Shown: positions 1-6,346, numbered from the stretch's first letter. The stretch: DNA of 9,802 bases from Thermoplasmata archaeon (GCA_023137005.1 JAGLQE010000024.1:1-9802), one strand, 5' to 3'. Numbers and translations are program-made. The notes: generated by a model from the sequence alone, not told the origin.

Positions 1-2693
1 ACCATATCTTTTAGCCGAGCAACATCAATGCCCATTTCGGTGGCCATCGATATCTTTTCTTCGAAGTCACCCAATTCATTGGAATGCCGCTCCATGGTTG
101 AAGATTGGATCTTATCCCTTGCGGATATCCTCATTTCTTCGATGATCCTTCTCGTTCTATCCAACTCTCCAGCATCAAATGCACTTACGGCCCTCTCCAA
201 TAATCCATCTTCTTTATTGGTATCCAGGCCCCTGGTCCCCATCCCTGATATCACTTCCCGTAAGGATTGGATCTCCACATTAATGCTTTCCTTAAGCATC
301 TGGTCCATGTCCACATCTTCTGTTTGTAGGTCCAGATCTTTTAATTGATCATCCACGATGGTTCTTATGCCATCGAGATTCTCTTGAAGGAGCCCCATTG
401 AATAATCTTCGCTGAATTGTTTTTCAAAATTATGCAACCTTTCGATAAGCCGATCCTCGAGATCCGGTATCTGGACACCATCTTTCAGTGCATTCACGAC
501 AGGTGTGATAATACTGCCTTCCATCTCGACCGTGCTTGTTATTTCATCAGCTTTAATGAGTAGGAGCTTTCTTATCATCTCTTCAATTCCTGCCAATTGA
601 GTTATTTCTCCATTCCAGTCCTCTAAGATCTCCCCGTACTTCTCCTCGATCTCCTTAATGATCTCAGCCATGTAAAAAGGTATGTAGATGGATTCCTCTC
701 CCAACACTGTCGCCGCAAGGAAGAACTTGTCACCCCTTTCGACCAGGACCTTATTATCTTCCAGTTCTATGCGGCTAAGTCCAACGGATTTTGGTAAATG
801 GAATGACTGCCTCACGAAATCCGAGATAGCCGTGAACATGGCACTGAACAGGTCACTATCCAGTTCTTCTGTTATTCTTCTGGACTCCCTGGCGATCAAA
901 TTACCGCTATTGTATATCAAGAAAACATCTTCGACGATGAAGGTCCCCACATCTTCTATCTCAATATCCTTTAGATCGTTCAGCTGATATTTCGTATTGT
1001 CAAAGCTCCGTTGATATGTTGCCGTGACCTCAAGGGGCACTGTTCCAATGTTTTGGGTCTTCAAAGAGATCTCATGTTGACCGGATTCTCCTGGCATGAG
1101 TTTTGGAATGCTCTCCCATCCTTTGATCTCAGCATTTCCAAAGAATGATAGGTCAACACCCTTGGCGATATTGTGTCCAGTATTTGAAACAGTAACGATA
1201 CATCTGTTCCACCTATCTGCCTCGCAACCCTGTGTGTCCATCTGGATATCGAGTTTTGGATATTTTCCTTCTAAATGAGCCCTACTGATGTTCTCAATGA
1301 TGGTATTTGCCTCTGATATTAGAGAATCTATTTCATCTATATTTTCCAGTTCCAGGTCTTTCCTGGCTTTATCTAAAATATCATTTGCCTCTGAAACATC
1401 GACACCCAATCCCCTTGCTTCCTCCAATGTGGTATTGGCATTTTCTATATTCTTTTGTATCGTCACGGTCTGATAGACCTTATTTTTATCTCCAAAGGAT
1501 TTTCGAATATTTTGAACCGTATTGAGAGCGTCCTCGTAATTCGTCTCGGCCATGGCACTCTCTGCTATTGATATCAATCCATCTATTTCAGATGTATCTA
1601 CACCACTATCTCTGGCCGCATCAATTACTTCCTTAAAGTCAATGATCTCTTGCTCGATCCATGAGATAAATCCCTCTTTCCTCTCCTTGTCCATTGTAGT
1701 AATATCCCCAGCACCGAGGGTATCGAATAACTTGAGATTCTTCACTGCCTGTTTTGCATTTAACTCAATGGCCTGGATCTCGGAGAAATCCCCTTCCTGA
1801 AGGGCAACGGATGCCTTCTCAAGAAGGCTGTCGAGCTCTTGAGCTTTCAAACCAGATTTCTTTGCTTCTTTAATGAACTGTTCGATAGTTCTGATAGTAA
1901 GCCCAGCTTCTCTTTGCAGGACTGTTTTCTCTATCTCACGTTTGATCTTGTTCACGCATTTCCTCACTATTGCGTAATTTTTCTCATCAAGGGCTTTCTT
2001 CGCATCATTCAGCACACTCTCCAGATCAGTAGTATCTATCTTTCCCTGGCGCATCGCCGATACCCTTGCTTCGATCTCTTTTACGGAATCCGCAAAGTTC
2101 TTATGTTCCGTAGCTGAGTTAATGGCGGCCTTTGCATCTTTCATCAGGCTCTTGACAATTCCATAATCTCTTTGTTCCAGAGCATCCCAAGAGCTCATCA
2201 TGATCTTTGAGACTTCAGAGATGTCAACGCCCATTCTTTTGGCATTGTCAATGAGTTTCGCTGTTCTGAGTATCTGCTCTTTGGTCGTGAGGAATCTTTT
2301 TGAATCCTCCGCCATTCGTCTTGCATTCTTAATATGCTCATGAGCTTCTCCAAAAAGCCACTCGTTGAGGGCTACGCGTGCTTTATCCAATTCCTCCTCC
2401 GCAGCCTGAACATCCGCTCCCACCTTTTTTGCTTTATCTATGGTCGGTAGGGTATTGTCTATCATAACCTCGTATCTTTTCTTCGCCTTGGCCTGTTTGA
2501 TCTCGTTATCAATTTTTGCGATAAGGCCCAATGCACCCTGCTCGTCACCTTTTTTCACACATTTTTCTGCCGAGGAAAACATCTCCTTGGCGGTTTTCAC
2601 ATCTGCCCCGCTCCTCTTGGCATCCTGTATCAGCCTTTTGGCCTTTTCGACCTTGGCCATCACTTGTTTTGAGATCTTATCTTTCTTCGCCAT
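1..2693 (-). CDS. Long helical-repeat protein with CARDB-like and longin/roadblock-like domains (C-terminus off window)
   Basis: An open frame of 897 codons without a stop runs from ATG at 2693-2691 to the left edge, so the C-terminus is missing. GGTGA lies 7 nt before the ATG and fixes the start. No signal peptide or membrane segment is seen, so the protein is probably cytosolic. Residues about 20-478 are charged helices built from repeats with a GxD signature near residues 29, 92, 155, 217, 281, 364 and 430. Residues about 479-578 look like a CARDB-type beta-sandwich (ending in PLEVTATYQ). Residues about 586-698 have the order strand-strand-helix-strand-strand-helix (VEDVFLIYNSG, then a helix at 612-630, then two strands at 640-664), similar to longin or roadblock/LC7 domains. 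Helical repeats resume, with GxD near 822 and 888. It follows a small GTPase gene by about 50 nt in the same direction, so a role as its effector or regulator is inferred. The exact function is unknown. Confidence 0.92.
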   Translation of the reverse strand, partial: MAKKDKISKQVMAKVEKAKRLIQDAKRSGADVKTAKEMFSSAEKCVKKGDEQGALGLIAKIDNEIKQAKAKKRYEVMIDNTLPTIDKAKKVGADVQAAEEELDKARVALNEWLFGEAHEHIKNARRMAEDSKRFLTTKEQILRTAKLIDNAKRMGVDISEVSKIMMSSWDALEQRDYGIVKSLMKDAKAAINSATEHKNFADSVKEIEARVSAMRQGKIDTTDLESVLNDAKKALDEKNYAIVRKCVNKIKREIEKTVLQREAGLTIRTIEQFIKEAKKSGLKAQELDSLLEKASVALQEGDFSEIQAIELNAKQAVKNLKLFDTLGAGDITTMDKERKEGFISWIEQEIIDFKEVIDAARDSGVDTSEIDGLISIAESAMAETNYEDALNTVQNIRKSFGDKNKVYQTVTIQKNIENANTTLEEARGLGVDVSEANDILDKARKDLELENIDEIDSLISEANTIIENISRAHLEGKYPKLDIQMDTQGCEADRWNRCIVTVSNTGHNIAKGVDLSFFGNAEIKGWESIPKLMPGESGQHEISLKTQNIGTVPLEVTATYQRSFDNTKYQLNDLKDIEIEDVGTFIVEDVFLIYNSGNLIARESRRITEELDSDLFSAMFTAISDFVRQSFHLPKSVGLSRIELEDNKVLVERGDKFFLAATVLGEESIYIPFYMAEIIKEIEEKYGEILEDWNGEITQLAGIEEMIRKLLLIKADEITSTVEMEGSIITPVVNALKDGVQIPDLEDRLIERLHNFEKQFSEDYSMGLLQENLDGIRTIVDDQLKDLDLQTEDVDMDQMLKESINVEIQSLREVISGMGTRGLDTNKEDGLLERAVSAFDAGELDRTRRIIEEMRISARDKIQSSTMERHSNELGDFEEKISMATEMGIDVARLKDM

Positions 2694-2725
2694 GAAAGAG
2701 TCACCACGTCATACTGAGCTGCCAG

Positions 2726-2759
2726 AATGATCCCGTTTGATGGATCAACCGGGATTATT
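2726..2759. other. Stem-loop spanning the GTPase stop codon
   Basis: ATCCCG (2730-2735) pairs with CGGGAT (2750-2755). Inside it, TTGAT (2737-2741) pairs with ATCAA (2744-2748), and the outer AAT/ATT arms add three more pairs. The GTPase stop codon (2747-2745 on the minus strand) lies in the inner arm, and the ribosome binding site of the downstream gene (about 2701-2705) lies just beyond the stem. It could mark an mRNA processing point or affect expression of the second gene. That function is inferred; only the pairing is seen. Confidence 0.45.
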
Positions 2760-3623
2760 ACCCCCATCTTCGTCCTTATAAGCATTCTCATGCTTGTAAC
2801 CAAATAATTGAAGTCTGTTGTTCCTGTTCTTTTTCACCTCTACTTCTGTTTTAAAACTACTTTCTATATGTGCCAGATTTTCAACGAATTTAATAACAGA
2901 TATCTCATTGGGTTTGTCCAGAATGAGACCAGCAGCATTCAATTGGAACTTGACTATCGGGGTAGCATTTTCTATACCACCGAACTGTTCGGAAAAATCA
3001 GCGATTATATTATCTACCACATCCGTGATGGTAAAAATGTCATCTTTTTGCATAATGTCATTTGAGGGATTGAACATAGGACTTGAATGCCTCTCTTTGG
3101 TCAATTCAGCCATACGAATGAAAGCCTCTTCCACATTCTCCCCTGTCTTGGCACTTGTCAAAAAGCATTCATTGGTGGATCCAAAGCTCTCGCTTTTTTG
3201 AGCCACAGATCTAATTTCCTCTAGTCCGAACTGTGCTTCATCCTTGAGGTCCGCTTTGTTCCCAAGAAAGATCAAAGGGACTGGACCCACTGTTTTTAAG
3301 ATCAAAGGTATCCAATACCCGAGAAGGCTATCCAGAGTCTCCTCCCTTGTCAGATCCATAACTAATAATGCGCCATTAACACCTTTGAATGATAGAGATT
3401 GTGTATGCTTATATCCCTTCTGCCCGATTATATCCCAGATCATCAAGACCATGTGGGTCTTATCATCATCTGGACCTATGTCCACTTCCTTTTTTGTCAC
3501 CTTCAGACCGATCGTCGTGATGTATTTATCGCTGAAATTATCTGTAACAAAACGCCTTACTAAACTGGTTTTTCCTACAGATGCATCTCCAACTAGTACA
3601 ATATTTCTTTTTATTACAGACAT
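2745..3623 (-). CDS. Ras/Rab-like small GTPase with extra C-terminal domain
   Basis: A GTP-binding switch protein. Numbering from ATG 3623: P-loop GDASVGKTS at 12-20, switch I threonine in TTIG near 37, WDIIGQKGY at 63-71 (G3, with the catalytic Gln at 68), NKAD at 122-125 (guanine recognition) and SAK at 157-159. These identify the Ras/Rab/Ran superfamily; the G domain ends near 180. Residues about 195-280 form an additional mainly helical domain (contains DVVDNIIADF and PIVKFQLNAAG) that I do not recognise. No C-terminal cysteine for lipidation is present. G3 differs from Rab WDTAGQE: the two residues before Gly are hydrophobic and Lys follows the Gln. I prefer ATG 3623 because GGAG lies 9 nt upstream. 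The in-frame ATG at 3638 adds five residues and has no ribosome binding site. It is probably co-transcribed with the long repeat protein downstream, its likely partner. Confidence 0.93.
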   Translation of the reverse strand: MSVIKRNIVLVGDASVGKTSLVRRFVTDNFSDKYITTIGLKVTKKEVDIGPDDDKTHMVLMIWDIIGQKGYKHTQSLSFKGVNGALLVMDLTREETLDSLLGYWIPLILKTVGPVPLIFLGNKADLKDEAQFGLEEIRSVAQKSESFGSTNECFLTSAKTGENVEEAFIRMAELTKERHSSPMFNPSNDIMQKDDIFTITDVVDNIIADFSEQFGGIENATPIVKFQLNAAGLILDKPNEISVIKFVENLAHIESSFKTEVEVKKNRNNRLQLFGYKHENAYKDEDGGNNPG

Positions 3624-3691
3624 ATGTCTCTGCTCCATATTGAAATTACAGGATCCCCCAGCTCTGATCTATTGGATTCCTTTTGGAACCT

Positions 3692-3751
3692 TGTCTAAAA
3701 TAAATTTATCTTAACACTATTAAGACATATCTACTTAGACAATTTTTAGAC
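3692..3751. promoter_or_regulatory. Cluster of four TTAGAC-like boxes and weak TATA upstream of the GTPase gene
   Basis: TGTCTAA (3692-3698), TAAGACA (3721-3727), TTAGACA (3735-3741) and TTAGAC (3746-3751) are variants of one hexamer. The first is inverted relative to the others, and the last two are 11 bp apart, about one helical turn. An AT-rich stretch at about 3696-3710, which reads AAATTTATTTT on the minus strand, could be the GTPase TATA box, giving a 5' leader of roughly 40-55 nt. CTTAA-CACTA-TTAAG (3710-3724) is a small dyad inside the cluster. This looks like a transcription factor binding region, but the sequence is AT-rich and chance repeats are possible. Confidence 0.35.
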
Positions 3752-3820
3752 TTCGCGACCCCCTAATTGCATATGTTATGATTTTCACTTATTAATACGT
3801 TACCTTAAAGGGAGGTTTTG

Positions 3821-3895
3821 TTACATAATTAACTATAGTTACTATGTAAAAACAATTCAGTGTCATATAAGATGTTCATTATCCCAATTATGTAA
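3821..3895. repeat. Inverted repeats and palindrome between the divergent genes
   Basis: TTACATAATT (3821-3830) is exactly inverted as AATTATGTAA (3886-3895). A second copy of the core, TATGTAA (3843-3849), also pairs with TTACATA (3821-3827) around the perfect 12-bp palindrome TAACTATAGTTA (3830-3841). ACTATAG occurs again at 3901-3907. The cluster ends about 30 bp upstream of the rpl1 TATA box, where archaeal activators or repressors often bind. It overlaps no gene. Confidence 0.4.
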
Positions 3896-3925
3896 TGTAG
3901 ACTATAGCACTTTCAACCGTAACGC

Positions 3926-3932
3926 TTATAAA
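3926..3932 (+). promoter_or_regulatory. TATA box of the rpl1-rpl10-rpl12 operon
   Basis: TTATAAA preceded by CGTAACGC (possible BRE position). Archaeal transcription usually begins about 22-27 nt downstream, which places the start near 3950-3958 and gives a leader of about 130 nt before the rpl1 ATG at 4085. It is the best TATA match between the divergent genes on the plus strand. Confidence 0.55.
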
Positions 3933-3952
3933 CAACTCCTTATTTACTCGGT

Positions 3953-4076
3953 CTCCACAGTTATGTGATACTGTAGGAGGGGCCTGCTGACTTCTCATCT
4001 GACGACAGATGTGAATTATGCAAGACTTCCACGCATCAGCGTAGGAAGGCTCAATAGCTCCGCGAACTACAGGAGG
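3953..4076 (+). promoter_or_regulatory. Structured mRNA leader of the rpl1 operon, with Shine-Dalgarno
   Basis: Three hairpins can form in a row. Hairpin 1: CTCC-ACAGT (3953-3961) with ACTGT-A-GGAG (3970-3979), bulged A at 3975. Hairpin 2: TTC-T-CATCTG (3992-4001), loop ACGA, CAGATG-T-GAA (4006-4015). Hairpin 3: CTTCC-ACGC (4026-4034), loop ATCA, GCGT-A-GGAAG (4039-4048), bulged A at 4043. Hairpins 1 and 3 share the arrangement of a GT-A-GGA 3' arm with a bulged A. CTCC at 4058-4061 can pair either with the Shine-Dalgarno GGAG (4072-4075) or with GGAG at 3976-3979, which also belongs to hairpin 1. The Shine-Dalgarno AGGAGG (4071-4076) is 8 nt before the ATG. L1 represses its own operon through mRNA in Methanococcus; the same role here is inferred. 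Confidence 0.5.
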
Positions 4077-4084
4077 ACTATCAA

Positions 4085-4720
4085 ATGGATCAAAACCAGA
4101 TAGCGGCTTTAAAGAAAGCAATTGAGGGTTCACAGGAACGTAAATTCAAAGAGTCAGTAGAGCTGGCCATCAATCTTAAGGATATCGATCTCAAGATACC
4201 CAAGAACAGGATCGAAGAGGAAGTACAACTCCCCAATGGTCGTGGCAAGGATATCCTGATCGCTGTTTTCGGAAGCGGTGAATTGGCAGTAAAGGCAAAA
4301 GGAGTTGCTGACACGGTCATAACCCCGGAGCAGATAGACGATATAGCGGATGAGAAGAGGCAGGCTAGGAAACTGGCTAACAAACACAGTTACTTCATTG
4401 CCGAGGCTCCTCTTATGCCCACCATTGGTAAGAAACTGGGTATATTCCTAGGCCCACGTGGCAAGATGCCGAAGCCCGTTCCACCTGGAATGGACCCCAC
4501 AGCCATGATAACCAGTCTGAGAAAGACTGTGAAGATAAGGACCAAGGAGAACAAGACCTTCCACACCATGGTCGGCACCAAGGACATGAGCATTGAGGAA
4601 CTGACCCAGAACATTGACGTCGTCCTCACAAGGATCAGATCCAAATTAGAGCGCGGTGATATGAACATAGCATCAATTTATGTCAAGACCACTATGGGTC
4701 CAGCAGTGAGGTTGATGTAA
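4085..4720 (+). CDS. rpl1: Large ribosomal subunit protein uL1
   Basis: Protein uL1 of the 50S subunit, which binds 23S rRNA at the mobile L1 stalk near the E site. The length of 211 residues is normal for archaeal L1. The family signature is clear at about 113-135 (IGKKLGIFLGPRGKMPKPVP), and the C-terminus GPAVRLM is typical. The ATG is placed by AGGAGG 8 nt upstream. It is the first gene of a plus-strand operon; its TAA stop (4718-4720) overlaps the rpl10 ATG by one base, implying translational coupling. Archaeal L1 can act as a translational repressor of its operon, and the long structured leader upstream makes that plausible here. rpl11, which precedes rpl1 in many archaea, is absent upstream. 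Confidence 0.98.
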   Translation: MDQNQIAALKKAIEGSQERKFKESVELAINLKDIDLKIPKNRIEEEVQLPNGRGKDILIAVFGSGELAVKAKGVADTVITPEQIDDIADEKRQARKLANKHSYFIAEAPLMPTIGKKLGIFLGPRGKMPKPVPPGMDPTAMITSLRKTVKIRTKENKTFHTMVGTKDMSIEELTQNIDVVLTRIRSKLERGDMNIASIYVKTTMGPAVRLM

Positions 4721-5727
4721 TGAGAGATCCGGCGAAATGGAAGCAGACCTATGTCAATGAGCTTACAACCTTGATGAAGGAAAGTCCTGTTATAGGCATT
4801 GTCAGGGTAAGCGGCATCCCGGGCCCCCAGATACAGAAGATGAGGTCCAATCTGCAAGGCAAGGCCAATCTCGTGGTCGCCAAGAACAATCTCATTGAGA
4901 GGGCACTCAAGGAAGTGGCCGGAGATAAGAAAGGTATTGATGCTCTGATAGATCAGATAGATGGTCAGTGCGCGCTCATAACCACTGACATGAACCCATT
5001 CAAATTATACAAGAATCTGGAGGCTACAAAGACAGCTGCCCCTGCAAAGGGCGGCGAGAAAGCTCCGGATGACATAGAGATCAAGGCAGGGGACACCCCC
5101 TTCAAGCCAGGCCCTATCGTGGGAGATTTCCAGAAGGCTGGAATACCCGCGGCGATCGAGGGCGGCAAGGTCGTGATCAAGAAGACCAAGCTTCTGGTGA
5201 AGGAAGGAGACCCAATACCACCGGAAGTGGCAATGATGCTCACCAAGTTGGATATATTCCCTCTCACAGTTGGAATGGACATGGGAGCCGTCTATGAGGC
5301 TGGCACTGTGTTCAAGAAGGATGTTCTCGCAATAGATGAGGAAGCCTTCATGGGCAATATGAACTATGTCATATCCAGTAGCTTCAACCTTGCAACATTC
5401 ATATCCTACACCACACCACTGACCATTAGGCCATTGCTCAGCAAGGCCCAGATGGATGCAATGAGCCTCGCGCTTAATGCGGGTGTGGCCAATAAGGACA
5501 CCATCGAGATGCTGCTTGCTCTGGCAACTGGCAAGATGATGTCCCTGGCTTCTCAGGTCCCAGATGCACTGGATGATGACCTGAAGTCACGCATCTCATC
5601 CGCCCCTGTGGCAGCCGCACCGGTGGCCGAGGCAGTATCAGATGATGATAAAAAGCCAGAAGAGGATGAAGAGGAAGAAGTGTCCGAGGATGATGCAGCA
5701 GCAGGCCTTGGAGCACTATTCGGATAA
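4720..5727 (+). CDS. rpl10: Large ribosomal subunit protein uL10 (P0), acidic stalk base
   Basis: The stalk base protein P0, which binds the GTPase-associated centre of 23S rRNA and carries the P1 (L12) dimers. In its 335 residues I see the rRNA-binding domain (about 1-105), the archaeal/eukaryotic insertion domain (about 107-190), helical spines for L12 dimers (about 200-290), an Ala/Pro and Asp/Glu hinge (293-322) and the shared stalk tail ending [10 protein letters not shown], which recruits elongation factors and ABCE1. The start is the ATG overlapping the rpl1 stop, with GAGGT 7 nt upstream (4708-4712) inside rpl1. The length is normal for archaeal P0. Nothing is missing or broken. rpl12 follows after 38 nt. 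Confidence 0.98.
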   Translation: MRDPAKWKQTYVNELTTLMKESPVIGIVRVSGIPGPQIQKMRSNLQGKANLVVAKNNLIERALKEVAGDKKGIDALIDQIDGQCALITTDMNPFKLYKNLEATKTAAPAKGGEKAPDDIEIKAGDTPFKPGPIVGDFQKAGIPAAIEGGKVVIKKTKLLVKEGDPIPPEVAMMLTKLDIFPLTVGMDMGAVYEAGTVFKKDVLAIDEEAFMGNMNYVISSSFNLATFISYTTPLTIRPLLSKAQMDAMSLALNAGVANKDTIEMLLALATGKMMSLASQVPDALDDDLKSRISSAPVAAAPVAEAVSDDDKKPEEDEEEEVSEDDAAAGLGALFG

Positions 5728-5765
5728 GGAATCAATATTAAAGAATTAATTAGGAGGAATAAAAA

Positions 5766-6071
5766 ATGGAATATATATACAGCGCGATGATCCTTCACTC
5801 AGCTGGGAAGGAGATCAACGAGACAGCGATAGCAAACATCCTGAAAGCTGCAGGTGTCGAAGCAGACACCTCCAGAATAAAGGCATTGGCCGCATCTCTT
5901 GACGGCGTGGACATCGAGGAAGCAATGAAGACCGCGGTGGCCGCACCAGCCGCAGCTGCTCCAGTAGCAGCCGCAGGCGGAGCTCCAGCAGAAGAGAAGA
6001 AGGAAGAGCCCGAAGAAGAAGAAGTAACAGAAGAAGACGCAGCAGCCGGTCTCGGTGCGCTATTCGGATAA
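5766..6071 (+). CDS. rpl12: Large ribosomal subunit protein P1 (archaeal L12)
   Basis: Archaeal P1-type stalk protein, 101 residues, present as several dimers on P0 to recruit translation GTPases. The N-terminal dimerisation and P0-binding helices are at about 1-58 (begins [14 protein letters not shown]), followed by an Ala/Pro-rich hinge (59-74), a Glu-rich stretch (76-91) and the tail [10 protein letters not shown]. The last 11 residues, [11 protein letters not shown], are identical to those of the upstream P0, as expected for the factor-binding tail. A strong Shine-Dalgarno, AGGAGG, lies about 8 nt before the ATG, stronger than that of rpl10 and in line with the need for several copies per ribosome. 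It is the last gene of the operon; a strong stem-loop starts 10 nt after the stop. Confidence 0.98.
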   Translation: MEYIYSAMILHSAGKEINETAIANILKAAGVEADTSRIKALAASLDGVDIEEAMKTAVAAPAAAAPVAAAGGAPAEEKKEEPEEEEVTEEDAAAGLGALFG

Positions 6072-6081
6072 ACAATAGTTT

Positions 6082-6114
6082 CCGGCCATGTAGACCTCTG
6101 GTCGACATGGCCGG
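6082..6114 (+). terminator. Strong stem-loop at the end of the rpl operon
   Basis: CCGGCCATGT (6082-6091) pairs perfectly with ACATGGCCGG (6105-6114). After one A/G mismatch, GACC (6093-6096) pairs with GGTC (6100-6103) around the loop TCT. It begins 10 nt after the rpl12 stop. No T-run follows directly, and archaeal termination normally relies on T-runs, so this may define or protect the mRNA 3' end rather than terminate transcription. Confidence 0.5.
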
Positions 6115-6269
6115 GCTACCATTTAGCCTAGCGCATACACCAATATCAGTTCTGGCCCTGCGTGCCTGTCAATTCAGTGGAACGCAGACCCGGTAGACCG
6201 GTCTAAACTATCAGGCCATAAATGTTCTGATGTTGTGAGCCTAGCCTGGAAGTTCAGATTTTTGGAGGG
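6115..6269. other. Intergenic stretch between convergent operons, no gene seen
   Basis: No reading frame with a ribosome binding site and no tRNA or 5S rRNA pattern is seen. It holds several dyads: GGCTA/TAGCC (6114-6118 with 6124-6128), CTGCGT/ACGCAG (6158-6163 with 6182-6187), the perfect 12-bp palindrome TAGACCGGTCTA (6194-6205), and TCTGA/TCAGA (6226-6230 with 6254-6258). The last is followed by T5 (6259-6263), which may be the true plus-strand terminator. An unidentified small RNA cannot be excluded. Confidence 0.4.
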
Positions 6270-6338
6270 CCATATGCTCAATTTCTCGAAGCTTTATTTA
6301 GCTTCGAATTCAGTTGAATATTATTGATGAGCATACGG
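6270..6338 (-). other. Predicted three-way-junction RNA element downstream of pyrC
   Basis: The outer stem joins 6270-6280 to 6328-6338; its core TATGCTCA/TGAGCATA is perfect. Inside are TCGAAGCT (6286-6293) with AGCTTCGA (6300-6307), loop of 6, and directly after it ATTC/GAAT (6308-6311 with 6316-6319), loop of 4. On the minus-strand RNA the outer stem is 11 pairs including one G-U; on the plus strand that pair would be A-C. This favours the pyrC 3' end, which stops 8 nt before the element. It could be a 3'-end or stability structure. Confidence 0.5.
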
Positions 6339-6346
6339 CGGTATCA

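Noticed and set aside
28..2730. Several plus-strand open frames of 60-96 codons in the left region
   Set aside because: They are antisense to the continuous 897-codon minus-strand frame, have no ribosome binding sites, and have low-complexity Ser/Leu composition typical of the reverse of Glu/Lys-rich helices.
4018..4044. Short upstream frame in the rpl1 leader (8 codons, MQDFHASA)
   Set aside because: No clear ribosome binding site and it overlaps hairpin 3; a frame this short is expected by chance.
5815..6108. Minus-strand frame of 97 codons rich in Leu and Arg opposite rpl12
   Set aside because: It is the reverse complement of the Glu/Ala-rich rpl12 coding sequence and has no homology-like features.
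6115..6269. Possible tRNA, 5S rRNA or C/D box RNA
   Set aside because: No cloverleaf with a T-loop motif, no 5S consensus, and C-box-like TGATG words lack properly placed D boxes. Left as unexplained intergenic sequence.
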